A stretch of 64,000 nt of DNA from Acidobacteriota bacterium. Lineage in GTDB: Bacteria; Acidobacteriota; Blastocatellia; RBC074. Where the stretch lies: assembly GCA_016710075.1 (NCBI GenBank), contig JADJLO010000001.1, positions 616,285-680,284 on the forward strand. Direction: 5' to 3'. Positions 19,682 to 29,272 of the stretch are shown here, piece by piece; within the stretch, counting starts at the first letter, position 1; each line of letters starts with the position of its first letter. A model generated the notes under the pieces. The model saw only the letters and a list, made by a program, of their open reading frames with translations, was not told the origin of the DNA and ran no database searches. The position numbers and the translations under genes are program-made.

Positions 19682-21609
19682 ATGTCCAGTATTTTGGGAA
19701 TCTCCGCTTTTTATCATGATTCAGCGGCATGTCTGGTGGTCGATGGCGAAATTGTCGCAGCAGCCCAGGAAGAGCGTTTTACGCGCATCAAACACGATTA
19801 TCGCTTTCCAGCCAATGCAGTTCGTTACTGTTTGAAAGAAGCGGGAATTACACATGATCAACTGGACTATGTCGGGTTTTACGATAAGCCATTGCTCAAG
19901 TTCGAAAGGCTGTTGGAGACCTATCTCGATTACTCGCCCGCCGGTTTCCGCTCTTTTTTGAAAGCGATGCCGCTCTGGTTAAAGGAAAAACTGTGGATGC
20001 CTGATTTGATCGGCGTCGAATTTGCCAAGGCGGCCGGTGCTGAAGACGACAGAGCGGCAAAAAAAATGGCTAAAACGTTTCGCTGGAAGCTGCTCTTTGG
20101 CGATCATCACGAAAGCCATGCCGCCAGCGCTTTTTACCCCTCGCCTTTTGAAGAGGCTGCCATTCTTACTTTGGACGGGGTAGGTGAGTGGGCGACCAGT
20201 TCCATCGGTAGAGGTAGTGGAAATGAGATTACTCTTCTCAAAGAACTGAGATTTCCGGATAGCCTTGGTCTGCTTTACAGTGCCTTTACCTATTATACGG
20301 GTTTCAAGGTGAACAGCGGTGAGTACAAGATTATGGGGCTTGCGCCATATGGTGAGCCAAAATACGTCTCCCTGATCAAGGATAAGCTGATCGAAATCTG
20401 TGAAGATGGCAGCCTTCGCTTGAACCAGGAATACTTTTCATATAGCCAGGGCCTGCGCATGACAAACAAGGTATTCGATAAATTGTTTGGTGGGCCGCCA
20501 CGCGAACCCGAATCGAAGCTGACGCAAAGAGAAATGGATCTTGCGCGCAGCATCCAGGAGATAACTGAAGAGGTAGTCCTCAAAATGGCCCATTTTGCCC
20601 GCCAGGAAACGGGGTCGAGAAAACTATGCATGGCTGGAGGTGTGGCACTGAATTGTGTAGCCAATGGCAGGCTTTTACGGTCAGGGTTGTTTGACGACAT
20701 CTGGATCCAGCCTGCGGCAGGGAGACGCAGGCGGTGCTGTCGGTATTGCACTTGCTATCTGGCACCGCTACCTGGGAAATTCGCGCACCAGCCCTGAAAG
20801 CCAGGGGACCTGGCGTTCTCCTCGCGAGTATTCGAATGGAGCCCTGCCGCCATTCGCCGATGGCATGAAGGGTTCATACCTTGGCCCGAAAGATTCAGAA
20901 GAAGAGATAGAGAGGTTCCTCAACGCAAATAATTACCCGTATACCAAATACAGTCGCCAGGATCTGCCGGGTGTTGTTGCCGATTTATTGGCGGCGGAGA
21001 AGGTGATCGGATTGCACCAGGGAAGAATGGAGTTTGGGCCCCGCGCTTTAGGCGCAAGAAGCATCATAGGAGATGCTCGCTCTACCAAAATGCAATCCAT
21101 AATGAACCTGAAGATCAAATATCGAGAGAGTTTCAGGCCATTCGCCCCCAGCATTCTCAGAGAACATGTCTCTGACTGGTTTGAATTGAATGAAGACAGT
21201 CCATACATGCTCATGGTGGCGGATGTCAGCAAGACCCGTCGTCGGATGATGACCTCCGATGAAGAAAAATTGTGGGGAATCGACAAGCTGAAGGTGATCC
21301 GATCAGAGATACCTTCTGTGACTCATGTGGATTACTCAGCCCGAATTCAGACTGTGCGCAGGGACGTTAATCCACTCTATTGGGGATATTATCGAGGCCT
21401 TCCGCGCAAAGACCGGCTGCCCGATTATTGTCAACACAAGCTTTAATGTCCGCGGTGAACCGATCGTCTGCACCCCTGAAGATAGCTATAAATGCTTTAT
21501 GCGAACGGAAATGGATGTTCTTGTTCTGGAGACCTGCGTTCTTGAGAAAAAGCAGCAGCCGGAGTTCAAGGATTCAACGGACTGGCGCAACGAATTCTCT
21601 CTCGATTAA
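19682..21609 (+). CDS. NodU/CmcH-type carbamoyltransferase, two frameshifts
   Basis: About 642 residues when mended, the normal family length. The N-terminal Kae1-like domain begins ILGISAFYHDSAACLV, with AQEERFTRIKHD, then DHHESHAASAF and LTLDGVGEW; these hold the metal-binding His residues. The C-terminal YrdC-like domain shows EFGPRALGARSI and NTSFNVRGEPIV. Two breaks: at about 20717-20720 (one G too many in GGG, which otherwise gives QPAAGDAGGAVG) and at about 21382 (four G instead of three before DIIEAFRAKTG). The enzyme moves a carbamoyl group from carbamoyl phosphate, via carbamoyl-AMP, to a hydroxyl, here probably of a sugar residue. It forms a triad with SxtJ and DUF5989. Confidence 0.85.
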
Positions 21610-21661
21610 ACCTTTCCGCTTATTCTGGATGTTATTGAATTAGTTTATTGAAAATAAAGTA

Positions 21662-22924
21662 ATGAAAATAATCAAAACCATTGCCGGTTGGATCAAAGTT
21701 AGCTGGGCTATTCTTGGAATAACGGTGCTCATGCTCGTGCTGCTTGAGGGGGGCCTTTCATTGATGTTTCATCTTAACGATCTCCGTCGTCCACCTCGAC
21801 AAAATTTCAGGGCCACGGCCGATACATATTCAGATGCCGCCTGGGCAGCCTCCTATTATGAAGAGATAGAAAAGGTAGAAAAAGGCGGGACAATAAGGTG
21901 GAATCCATACTCTTACTGGCGCAGGGCCGAATTCAGGGGGAACTATATCAATATCGGCACTGACGGCCTGCGTAGAACTCATGCTGCTGTGGCTGCCGAT
22001 GTGGCCGGATCCCCGGTCAAGATCTTTATGTTCGGTGGGTCGACCATGTGGGGGCTCGGAACCGACGATGAATCCACCATACCGTCCATCTTTGCAAAAG
22101 AAACACAAAACAGAGGAACTCATACCGAGGTTGTTAATTTTGGCCAGTATGCTTTTGTCAGCACCCAGGGTGTTATCGAATTGATCCGGCAACTTCAGAA
22201 GGGAAATATTCCGGACACCGTCATCTTCCTTGATGGAGTTAACGATACCTTTGGCGCATTTCAAAATAGGGTGGCCGGTTTGGCCCATAGTGAGTTCGAT
22301 CGCGAATTGCTGTTCAATAATGCCGAATCATCGAAACTTGCGAAACTTGCAGCCCAGTCCGCAATCAGGAATCTTTCAATTGTCCGTTTCCTCCGCGGCG
22401 TTATCACGCGAACTGGGCTGCAACGGGATTCTCTACAACCATATTCGTTGCGGTTCGATCCTCCAATACAGGATAAACGAGCGCTGGCGCAGTCTGTAAT
22501 CGATATTTATTTCAATAATATGAAAATGGTTCAAGCTCTCTCCAGAACATACAATTTTAAATTTATCTGTTATTGGCAGCCAGTGATCTTCACCAAGCAG
22601 TATCTTTCCGATTATGAAAGAAGATCAATGGAACTCGACTTCAACTATCCTGGAATGAAAGAGTTCTATCTTGATACCTACTCGCTTATGCAACAGCGAG
22701 ACGAAGTGCAAAAGAATGAAACCTCATTTCATAATATAAGCTCCATCTTTCAAGATGTCCGCGAGCCAGTTTATGTGGATTTCAATCATATGGGAGAAAA
22801 GGGAAATAGCGTGATCGCAAGAAGAATGGTCGATGATTTCCTGCTTTTACATAAACTGACAGGTAAGCCAGAGACTGTAACTGAAGCTGAATTACATCAC
22901 TCAAGTGCCGGAGTTAAGGAATAA
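21662..22924 (+). CDS. Membrane-anchored SGNH-hydrolase-like protein
   Basis: A 420-residue protein with one N-terminal membrane helix (about residues 12-35, VSWAILGITVLMLVLLEGG) and a large outer domain. SGNH blocks are visible: FMFGGSTMWG (block I, catalytic Ser), NFGQYAF (block II position), LDGVNDTFGAF (block III, G-x-N-D) and DFNHMGEKG (block V, D-x-x-H). This suggests an active esterase or O-acyltransferase partner that acts on glycan acyl groups on the outer face of the membrane. Related membrane SGNH proteins occur next to carbamoyltransferase and acyltransferase-3 genes in surface glycan loci. Whether it removes or transfers an acyl group cannot be told. Confidence 0.75.
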   Translation: MKIIKTIAGWIKVSWAILGITVLMLVLLEGGLSLMFHLNDLRRPPRQNFRATADTYSDAAWAASYYEEIEKVEKGGTIRWNPYSYWRRAEFRGNYINIGTDGLRRTHAAVAADVAGSPVKIFMFGGSTMWGLGTDDESTIPSIFAKETQNRGTHTEVVNFGQYAFVSTQGVIELIRQLQKGNIPDTVIFLDGVNDTFGAFQNRVAGLAHSEFDRELLFNNAESSKLAKLAAQSAIRNLSIVRFLRGVITRTGLQRDSLQPYSLRFDPPIQDKRALAQSVIDIYFNNMKMVQALSRTYNFKFICYWQPVIFTKQYLSDYERRSMELDFNYPGMKEFYLDTYSLMQQRDEVQKNETSFHNISSIFQDVREPVYVDFNHMGEKGNSVIARRMVDDFLLLHKLTGKPETVTEAELHHSSAGVKE

Positions 22925-22935
22925 AGATAGATATT

Positions 22936-24066
22936 ATGATCATTCGTTATGCTGAGGAGATCGATCTGGCATCTGTTGCGCGATTCAACGACAGACTAAA
23001 AGCGGGAGGCAGAACAGAGGAAATGCTGCTCTCCCCAGAATTGCCGGGCGAGTCGAAATACAGGCCTGAAGGATTCCCGATTTATCGCCGCATGATAATT
23101 GCCGAAGATGGGCAGGAAGTACGGGCGGCCATGCTGCTTTGTCATCATAATGTATTTGTTAATGGCCAAAAATTGGATTTCTGCTGGACTAAATTGCCGA
23201 TATCAGAAGGAATTATCAATACAAAATACGCCCTCGCAATAATCCGGCTTATGAAAAAAGCCCTCGACGACAATCCGTTTCTGATGGGGATAGGCGGCGG
23301 AACCTCTGATTCAGATGGATTCCAGTTCTTCGTCAAATTGAAATGGAAATACAGGCCGATTCCATTTTTCTTCTACCCGGTCAGGGCGGGAAGGGTTATG
23401 AAGGAATTAAAGTATTTTGATCGCAGCGCCGGGCTTCGAATCGGGGCTCGTCTTGGCGCTTATTCCGGTATCGGGGCAGGCGTCAGCGGTTTATTGAATC
23501 TCCAGCGAAAAGCCTCCCCACTCTTCCTGAGAGACCTCGCCGGCTATGAGCATTCGGTCGTCGATCATTTCGGTGACTGGGCTGATCAGGTATTTTACGA
23601 TTCGTTATCTGACTATCAATTCGCCGTACGTTCCGATGCAACGGCTCTCAATATCGTCTATCCTCCGGATGATCAGCGTTACATCCGGATAAAGGTTACG
23701 AAAAAAGATACAAACCGCAATGCCGGATGGATCGTGGTGGCCACCAAACAGATGGACAACAATCATTACTTCGGAAACTTAAAGGTCGGAACTCTGGTTG
23801 ATGGTTTTGGGTTGTCTAAGGATGCACCTGCTCTTGTTTTTGCAGGCATTAATTATCTTGCAGGAGCTGGTGTAGATATCATAGTTGCTAATTTTTCTCA
23901 TGAAGCATGGGTAAAGGCCTGTCGCCTCAGTGGGATGTTGACAGGTCCAAGTAATTATCAGATTTTTGTTTCACCCAAAGGACCTCCTGTTTTTGAAGAA
24001 TCATGCCCGCTTGACAAAATGCACCTTGCTCGGGGTCATAGCGACGGTATGGACAACCTTCTTTAA
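22936..24066 (+). CDS. GNAT-fold acyltransferase-like protein, unknown substrate
   Basis: A 376-residue protein. The N-terminus (IIRYAEEIDLASVARFNDRL) looks like the first strand and helix of a GNAT domain, and residues 110-130 (LMGIGGGTSDSDGFQFFVKL) hold a Gly-rich turn where GNAT enzymes bind the acyl carrier, though the pattern differs from the canonical RxxGxG/A. The C-terminal half (about 240-350) could be a second, degenerate copy, as in FemAB-like proteins. It has no signal peptide. It starts 11 nt after the SGNH gene. Similar proteins appear in exopolysaccharide loci without an assigned reaction. I am confident it is a gene, less so about its class. Confidence 0.55.
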   Translation: MIIRYAEEIDLASVARFNDRLKAGGRTEEMLLSPELPGESKYRPEGFPIYRRMIIAEDGQEVRAAMLLCHHNVFVNGQKLDFCWTKLPISEGIINTKYALAIIRLMKKALDDNPFLMGIGGGTSDSDGFQFFVKLKWKYRPIPFFFYPVRAGRVMKELKYFDRSAGLRIGARLGAYSGIGAGVSGLLNLQRKASPLFLRDLAGYEHSVVDHFGDWADQVFYDSLSDYQFAVRSDATALNIVYPPDDQRYIRIKVTKKDTNRNAGWIVVATKQMDNNHYFGNLKVGTLVDGFGLSKDAPALVFAGINYLAGAGVDIIVANFSHEAWVKACRLSGMLTGPSNYQIFVSPKGPPVFEESCPLDKMHLARGHSDGMDNLL

Positions 24067-24379
24067 TGAAAGTTCCCTGGATTGCTGTTTCTTTGAAATT
24101 TTACTCTGAGTGTTTATCTGACGTGGGAATGCTTCATGGCATAAATATCATTTAACACTCGTAATCAACTGATTCACCAAATCTGCTGCAAAGATCATAA
24201 ATAGTGTCGTATGGAAAATACAATTTGTCATTTGCCCGATGACAAATATGATTAAATTGATTAAAAAAGTTCCTGGTCTTTAATGCAGTATTTGTGATTC
24301 AAAACTAAATAAATAGTACCAGTTTAGTAATAATTGCCAGTTATGATTATTACCCGCTGCTTCCTCACCGGAGACTATT
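24067..24379. other. AT-rich intergenic gap with a perfect inverted repeat
   Basis: No convincing gene lies here; the longest ATG frame codes for 29 residues. The stretch is visibly richer in A and T than the flanking locus. It holds a perfect 9-base inverted repeat, ATTTGTCAT (24223-24231) and ATGACAAAT (24239-24247), with a 7-base spacer, about 130 bases before the acyltransferase start. This could be an operator or a small stem-loop. It is the largest gap in the plus-strand run and so a likely place for an internal promoter, but I see no clear promoter boxes. Confidence 0.4.
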
Positions 24380-25425
24380 ATGTTGCCTTCTATAATGCGA
24401 CTGCCTGTTTTCCCTATTCGAAAGATCATTCCCGATTTATCAATAAAAACAAAAACGGATTCGCAGCCGGAGCGAATAGACTATCTGGACGGCTGGCGAG
24501 GAATGGCAATTGCCTTGGTGCTTGTCGATCACTTTTTTAATTTACCCGGTGTTGACTCGGGACGCTTTGGGGTCGATGTGTTTTTTGTTCTTTCGGGGAT
24601 GCTGATGAGCAATATACTTTTTGTGAAAAGATCCTCGCTTGGCATATTTTACAAACGAAGAATCAGTCGAATTATACCGACATTTCTTTTATATCTCTTC
24701 GTTATTTGCTTCGTCAGGTATTTATCAGTTAAGCATCTTGATTATAACAGCATAGTATCGACCGTTGTTTTCATGAGAGCATACTTTCCCGTTTCTCCTG
24801 ATATGTGGAGCGATAGCCTGCCAATTGGACATTTATGGTCGCTAAATATTGAAGAGCATTCATACATCATTATGAGTTTGCTGACCTTGATATTTATTAT
24901 TAATAAAAAAGAATGGGTTATCCTGATACCTCTTGGGTTGATAAGCATATTATTCTATATTGCTTACTATCATTTTCCTTCCATTGCGCCGCATAATTTT
25001 GAAATAAGAACCGAATGTCAGATGGCTTTCATTATGCTATCGGCAGGTTACTTTCTGTTGAGAGACAGGTTTAAGTCCTACATTAAATCCTGGATGATAC
25101 CTGTTGCGTTAGCAGGCGCCTCGATGTGCTATTTTAACGGCGAAGGCCTTTGGAGTTACGTGCTGGCGCCATTACTTTTAGTATTTACAATCGTCCATCT
25201 GAGGCAGGCTTCGCCCAAACTGCTGCGGTTGCTGGCCACAAAACCCTTGAGAATGCTCGGAAGTGGTCTTATTCGCTCTACCTCTGGCAGCAACCCTTTT
25301 ATAAGGCCATTGGCAGTCATCATTTAGCCATCGGGCATTTTATAATGGCAATTGCAGTCGGAGTGACTTCATTTTATTGCTTCGAAGAGCCAGTCAGAGA
25401 GTGGCTGAATTCAAGGTGGAATTAA
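24380..25425 (+). CDS. Acyltransferase-3 (OafA/YrhL-like), one frameshift
   Basis: An integral membrane O-acyltransferase of about 348 residues when mended. The family start is clear: RIDYLDGWRGMAIALVLVDH, containing the catalytic His of the first helix, then RFGVDVFFVLSGML, RRISRIIPTF and LPIGHLWSLNIEEHSY. The frame breaks at 25261: one A is missing between MLG and KWSYSLYLWQQPFYKA, and the second part runs to 25425 with the usual FEEPVREW ending. These proteins move acetyl or other acyl groups to sugars on the outer leaflet. The gene is AT-rich compared with neighbours, which hints at a separate origin. The SGNH hydrolase at 21662-22924 may be a functional partner. Confidence 0.8.
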
Positions 25426-25480
25426 GAAGCTGAAGTAAAGACGTTCTCTGAGCTTTGTATCATTGGAATAATCAAGAGTT

Positions 25481-26350
25481 ATGAATTCTAAAAGTAAAAA
25501 ACTGAAGGTTGTTGTTTTAACACATGGAGGCTGTGAGTTCCTTTTACAGAGTTTGCTGAAGATCGATCTTGTTCATGTTGCGGGAGTGTTTGTAGAGACA
25601 GAAATCTCTCCCAGGAAGTACGGTCTGCGTGAACAATTGGAACGCTCGATTCGCTATGATGGCTACACTGCTACTGTTAAAAAAGTGGCTCGGCTGGTAA
25701 GCGGGCGCAGTAGCAAAAGGGCAAGGCGGGAACGGGAAATCAGCGTGGACCGTTCGGAACTCGAAACGTTGACAGTGCAATCAGGTATCCCTTTACATTA
25801 TCTGGCGAATTACCATTCAGAAGAATCAATTGATTTAATGAAGCGTTCCAATGCCGATCTTGGAATTATCTGGGGGACGAATATCTTGAAAGAGTCAGTA
25901 TTCAAAATTCCGCGGCTTGGCTCGATAAATATACATCAGGGATTGGCGCCTTATTATCGAGGGGGGCCACCGGTATTCTGGGAGTTGTACAATGGTCAGC
26001 CAGAGGTCGGAATCACAGTTCATTTTGTTGAAGCAAAGGTTGATACGGGCGCCATAGTTACACAGGAAAAAGTGCCTCTTAACTACGACTATGATTATGG
26101 ATTAGACTACGAATCTTTTATCGCTGATTTCCGAAAGGGGATTTCAACTAATTGCGTCAAGTTGATGACGGAAGCCACAAAGATGATTGCTGACGGCACC
26201 GTTCAGACCCGGCAGCAGGACATCAGTCTTGGTAAACGCTACCGACTGCCTGTCAAGCAGGAAAAAGATGAGCTCCGCCGGGTGTTACTCAAGAGAGCCT
26301 ATGATGCAGGGCGTGATACTTATAAGCTAATGAAACTGAAGCGGAAATAA
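25481..26350 (+). CDS. Formyltransferase-family protein
   Basis: A 289-residue intact protein with the core of N10-formyl-tetrahydrofolate-dependent transferases. The catalytic Asn and His sit in GSINIHQGLAPYYRGG (about residue 150) and the Asp in EAKVDTGAIV (about residue 185), giving the N-x-H...D set. Before it is a long insertion (residues 40-100) rich in basic residues. No Fmt C-terminal tRNA-binding domain is evident. Proteins like this formylate amino sugars such as dTDP-Qui4N or Qui3N in O-antigen pathways. With the Fmt-like gene at 17551-18533 the locus has two formyltransferases of different subtype, probably with different substrates. Confidence 0.75.
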   Translation: MNSKSKKLKVVVLTHGGCEFLLQSLLKIDLVHVAGVFVETEISPRKYGLREQLERSIRYDGYTATVKKVARLVSGRSSKRARREREISVDRSELETLTVQSGIPLHYLANYHSEESIDLMKRSNADLGIIWGTNILKESVFKIPRLGSINIHQGLAPYYRGGPPVFWELYNGQPEVGITVHFVEAKVDTGAIVTQEKVPLNYDYDYGLDYESFIADFRKGISTNCVKLMTEATKMIADGTVQTRQQDISLGKRYRLPVKQEKDELRRVLLKRAYDAGRDTYKLMKLKRK

Positions 26351-26383
26351 CCTATTATCGAAATGCGAGATTGGAATACCAGC

Positions 26384-27508
26384 ATGAAATCGACACGCTC
26401 TTTTATCAGCGACGACATTCCGCAGGTAGCGGAATTGCACCACAGGATATTTGGTTCGACCCGGGGCTCGTCGCGGCAACCAATCTCATCGAGCGAATTA
26501 AATGCCTATGCGGATTACTTTGAAAAGGTCTTTCTTAAAAACCCATGGATTAATGAAGGGATAACCTCACTTGTTTCAGAGACGCCAACGGGCAGGATAT
26601 CCGGATTCCTTGGAATCATGCCGCGAAGAATGTCTTTTTTCGGTAAAACCATTAATGTGGCGATCAGCAGCCAGTTTATCGTCGATCCTGAAAATAAAAC
26701 CACTGGAGCAGGCATCGAGCTTATGAAAAGGTTCCTTTCCGGACCGCAGGATCTATCGCTAACGGATGAGGCCAATGATATTTCACGAAAAATGTGGGAA
26801 GTGTTTGGCGGGGTGACTGTACCCGTTTATGGCATACACTGGACGCGGTTGATACGCCCCGCTCGGTATGCTTCGTCACTCGTCTCCCAGTATTTTGGTA
26901 AAGGTGGATTCCTGTCGAATGCTTTTTTAAAGTCTACCAGACCTCTATCAAACCTGATCGACTCCATTGCCGCCCGTAAATTGCCGAAATATTTCAGTCA
27001 ACCAAAACCTCAGGTCTCTGCAAAGAGAATGACTTCTGAGATGCTGTTGAACTGCCTGTCTGAGTTTTCCGATTCCAGAGCGCTATGGCCGGAGTACGAT
27101 GACCAATCGTTGAAATGGGTACTTGAGACAATAGATACAAGATCACAATCAGGCACTATGCGCATGCATGAGATTCGGAACAATGGAGGGTCACTGCTCG
27201 GCTGGTATATCTATATTCTGGAGCCGGGAGGGGAAGCCAATGTACTGCAGATTATGGGCAGGAAGAATTCGATCGGATCGGTTATTGATCATCTTTTCCA
27301 TGATGCCTCGAGCCTTGGCGCACTCTCAGTTACCGGGCGTTTTGATCCGATGTTTATTCATAGTTTTTCGGACAAACGCTGCTTTCTAAAATGCGGTTAT
27401 CCCTGGCTTCTCGTTAATTCGCGCGACCAGGATCTCCTGCGGTCCATCAGTCAGGGTGATGCCCTCATCTCGAAACTCGAAGGCGAATGGTGTCTTCATT
27501 TCAGATAA
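26384..27508 (+). CDS. GNAT-family acyltransferase-like protein
   Basis: A 374-residue protein whose first 150 residues look like a GNAT domain: SFISDDIPQVAELHHRIFG, then VSETPTGRISGFLGIMPRRM and ISSQFIVDPENKTTGAGIEL, where the last fits the acyl-CoA-binding strand-helix turn (R/Q-x-x-G-x-G/A degenerated to KTTGAG). The rest has a second alpha/beta region similar in layout to FemAB-like proteins. Start is uncertain: ATG at 26384 fits the domain start; an in-frame ATG at 26363 is possible. It lies between a formyltransferase and another GNAT-like gene, so an N- or O-acylation step in glycan tailoring is plausible. Substrate unknown. Confidence 0.55.
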   Translation: MKSTRSFISDDIPQVAELHHRIFGSTRGSSRQPISSSELNAYADYFEKVFLKNPWINEGITSLVSETPTGRISGFLGIMPRRMSFFGKTINVAISSQFIVDPENKTTGAGIELMKRFLSGPQDLSLTDEANDISRKMWEVFGGVTVPVYGIHWTRLIRPARYASSLVSQYFGKGGFLSNAFLKSTRPLSNLIDSIAARKLPKYFSQPKPQVSAKRMTSEMLLNCLSEFSDSRALWPEYDDQSLKWVLETIDTRSQSGTMRMHEIRNNGGSLLGWYIYILEPGGEANVLQIMGRKNSIGSVIDHLFHDASSLGALSVTGRFDPMFIHSFSDKRCFLKCGYPWLLVNSRDQDLLRSISQGDALISKLEGEWCLHFR

Positions 27509-27547
27509 TAGATGGATTGATCGAAGCGACTGCAATGGGAAATTCCT

Positions 27548-29272
27548 ATGGTGACGTTATGCCAGGCTATGAAAATTGAAATATTGACTGGAAATGAAGC
27601 GGAAAGGCTGATCAAGGATGAGGTGTTTCTCGGAGAATGGCTGGAACTTTATGAGAGGTGCAACTGGGGATCAGTGTACCAAAGCGAAGATTTCGTTCTC
27701 ACCTGGTATGAGTGCTATCGGAGCAAATATGTTCCCCTGATCGTAACCGGGGTAAATCCTGAAGGGCGATTGATTGGTCTTTTTACACTGGCTACTCATT
27801 CAGAAACCGGCAAGATTGTAGTAGCAGGGGACAGCCATGCTGAATATCAATCATGGCTGTCAGATTCCCAATACGGAGATGAGTTCATCATATCCGCACT
27901 TGACAGTCTAAGCGATAAATTTCGCGGACGATCGCTGACATTGCTGTTTATGCTTCCAACTGTTCCGGTAAAGTGGGCAGTGACAGATCAGCGTTGGTCC
28001 AAACGCTGCCATGTCCGAACCTTGCCGCGCGGTTTAATGCAAGTAGGGAATGGCGAAAGTTTCAAGGAAACTTTAAGGAAGAAAAAACAAAGTAAAATAA
28101 ACCGTTTGAAGCGCCTGGGTAACCTGCACCTTGATCGTATTAATGACCCGGAAGAATTGGGGGCGATATTCGATGAAATGATGAGCTATCAGGCACTGCG
28201 ATTGAAAGCAGTTTACAATTTAGCCGAATTACAGGAAGACCGGGAAATCAGATCCTTCTATTTGAATCTGTTGCGTCGGCCACGGATGATTCACGCAACA
28301 GCGCTCCGTGTCGACGATAAGCTGGTTTCAGCCCAGATTCACATGTACAACCGGGAGCAGGTCCTTTTGGGGCGGATTACCCACTCGCCATATTTTGCAA
28401 GATATTCTCCAGGCGAGCTGCATATTCTGATGACGGGAATTGAGCTGGCAAAAGAATCCATACCTGTCTTCGATCTTACTCCGGGAGGCGATTACAAAGA
28501 CCGCTATGCTACACATTACTATGAGGTATACGTCATCACTGCCTTCTTCAGCAGGGCACAATGCATTGTATACAAAACTAAAAGAAGGATTGCAGAAGGC
28601 TTTAAGTTGATTATTGGTTATTTGGCAATAACTCCGGCAACTGCAAGGGATAAATACTCGAACCTCCTCGATCAGTGGCACAAATGGACTGGATTGAAGC
28701 TCTCAGATCTGGTCGCTACTGGATTGAAAAGACTGAAAACTAAATTATGGGAGACAACCGAGTTGCGAGTTTATGCCTGTGATTTCGATCAGATAACACA
28801 ATCGCCAGGCAATAATACAATGGCCAGAAACAATTTGTCTGATTTGTTGGCTTACAGGCCAATGAGAGCCTGGCAGCCATCCGTCAACAACTTCATGAAG
28901 CAGGCGCTCAAGAACCTCGAAGCAGGTCATCATGTATACACCCGAATTGATGAGAATAAACTGACACAATACGCCTGGATGATGGAATCTCAGAATCTTA
29001 AATCTTCATTTATCGATGGACAGAACCTTGTTCTCCCGGCGGATTCTGTGCTTTTGACGGATTTCTATACTCATTCGGAAGGCCCCGTTCTGACGCAGTC
29101 AGCATTGAGCCAGATATTGAGCGATGCCACAAAAGTGCCGAACGCACAACGGGCTTATCTCCTTGTACCCAGGGAAAACCGGCAATTAGAAGAACTTGCA
29201 ATTAAATCGGGTTTTATTTATCAAAATAGTTTCTTCAGAAAAAACATTATGGGAAAGAAGGTTGGAGGATGA
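27548..29272 (+). CDS. FemAB/BioF2-like double GNAT protein
   Basis: A 574-residue protein. Residues 1-350 match the Acetyltransf_6 (BioF2-like, CelD/FemAB) layout: YQSEDFVLTWYECY near residue 50, then FKETLRKKKQSKINRLKRLG, the basic segment that precedes the second GNAT half, and DLTPGGDYKDRYA, the family's final motif. A further region of about 180 residues (400-574) contains a third GNAT-like part (YAWMMESQNLKSSFIDG..., LLVPRENRQLEELAIKSGFI). FemAB relatives use aminoacyl-tRNA or acyl-CoA to acylate amines; members in EPS loci are called XrtA-associated FemAB-like. Its stop overlaps the next start (ATGA). It is one candidate for the last transfer step of an activated amino-acid group. Confidence 0.65.
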   Translation: MVTLCQAMKIEILTGNEAERLIKDEVFLGEWLELYERCNWGSVYQSEDFVLTWYECYRSKYVPLIVTGVNPEGRLIGLFTLATHSETGKIVVAGDSHAEYQSWLSDSQYGDEFIISALDSLSDKFRGRSLTLLFMLPTVPVKWAVTDQRWSKRCHVRTLPRGLMQVGNGESFKETLRKKKQSKINRLKRLGNLHLDRINDPEELGAIFDEMMSYQALRLKAVYNLAELQEDREIRSFYLNLLRRPRMIHATALRVDDKLVSAQIHMYNREQVLLGRITHSPYFARYSPGELHILMTGIELAKESIPVFDLTPGGDYKDRYATHYYEVYVITAFFSRAQCIVYKTKRRIAEGFKLIIGYLAITPATARDKYSNLLDQWHKWTGLKLSDLVATGLKRLKTKLWETTELRVYACDFDQITQSPGNNTMARNNLSDLLAYRPMRAWQPSVNNFMKQALKNLEAGHHVYTRIDENKLTQYAWMMESQNLKSSFIDGQNLVLPADSVLLTDFYTHSEGPVLTQSALSQILSDATKVPNAQRAYLLVPRENRQLEELAIKSGFIYQNSFFRKNIMGKKVGG

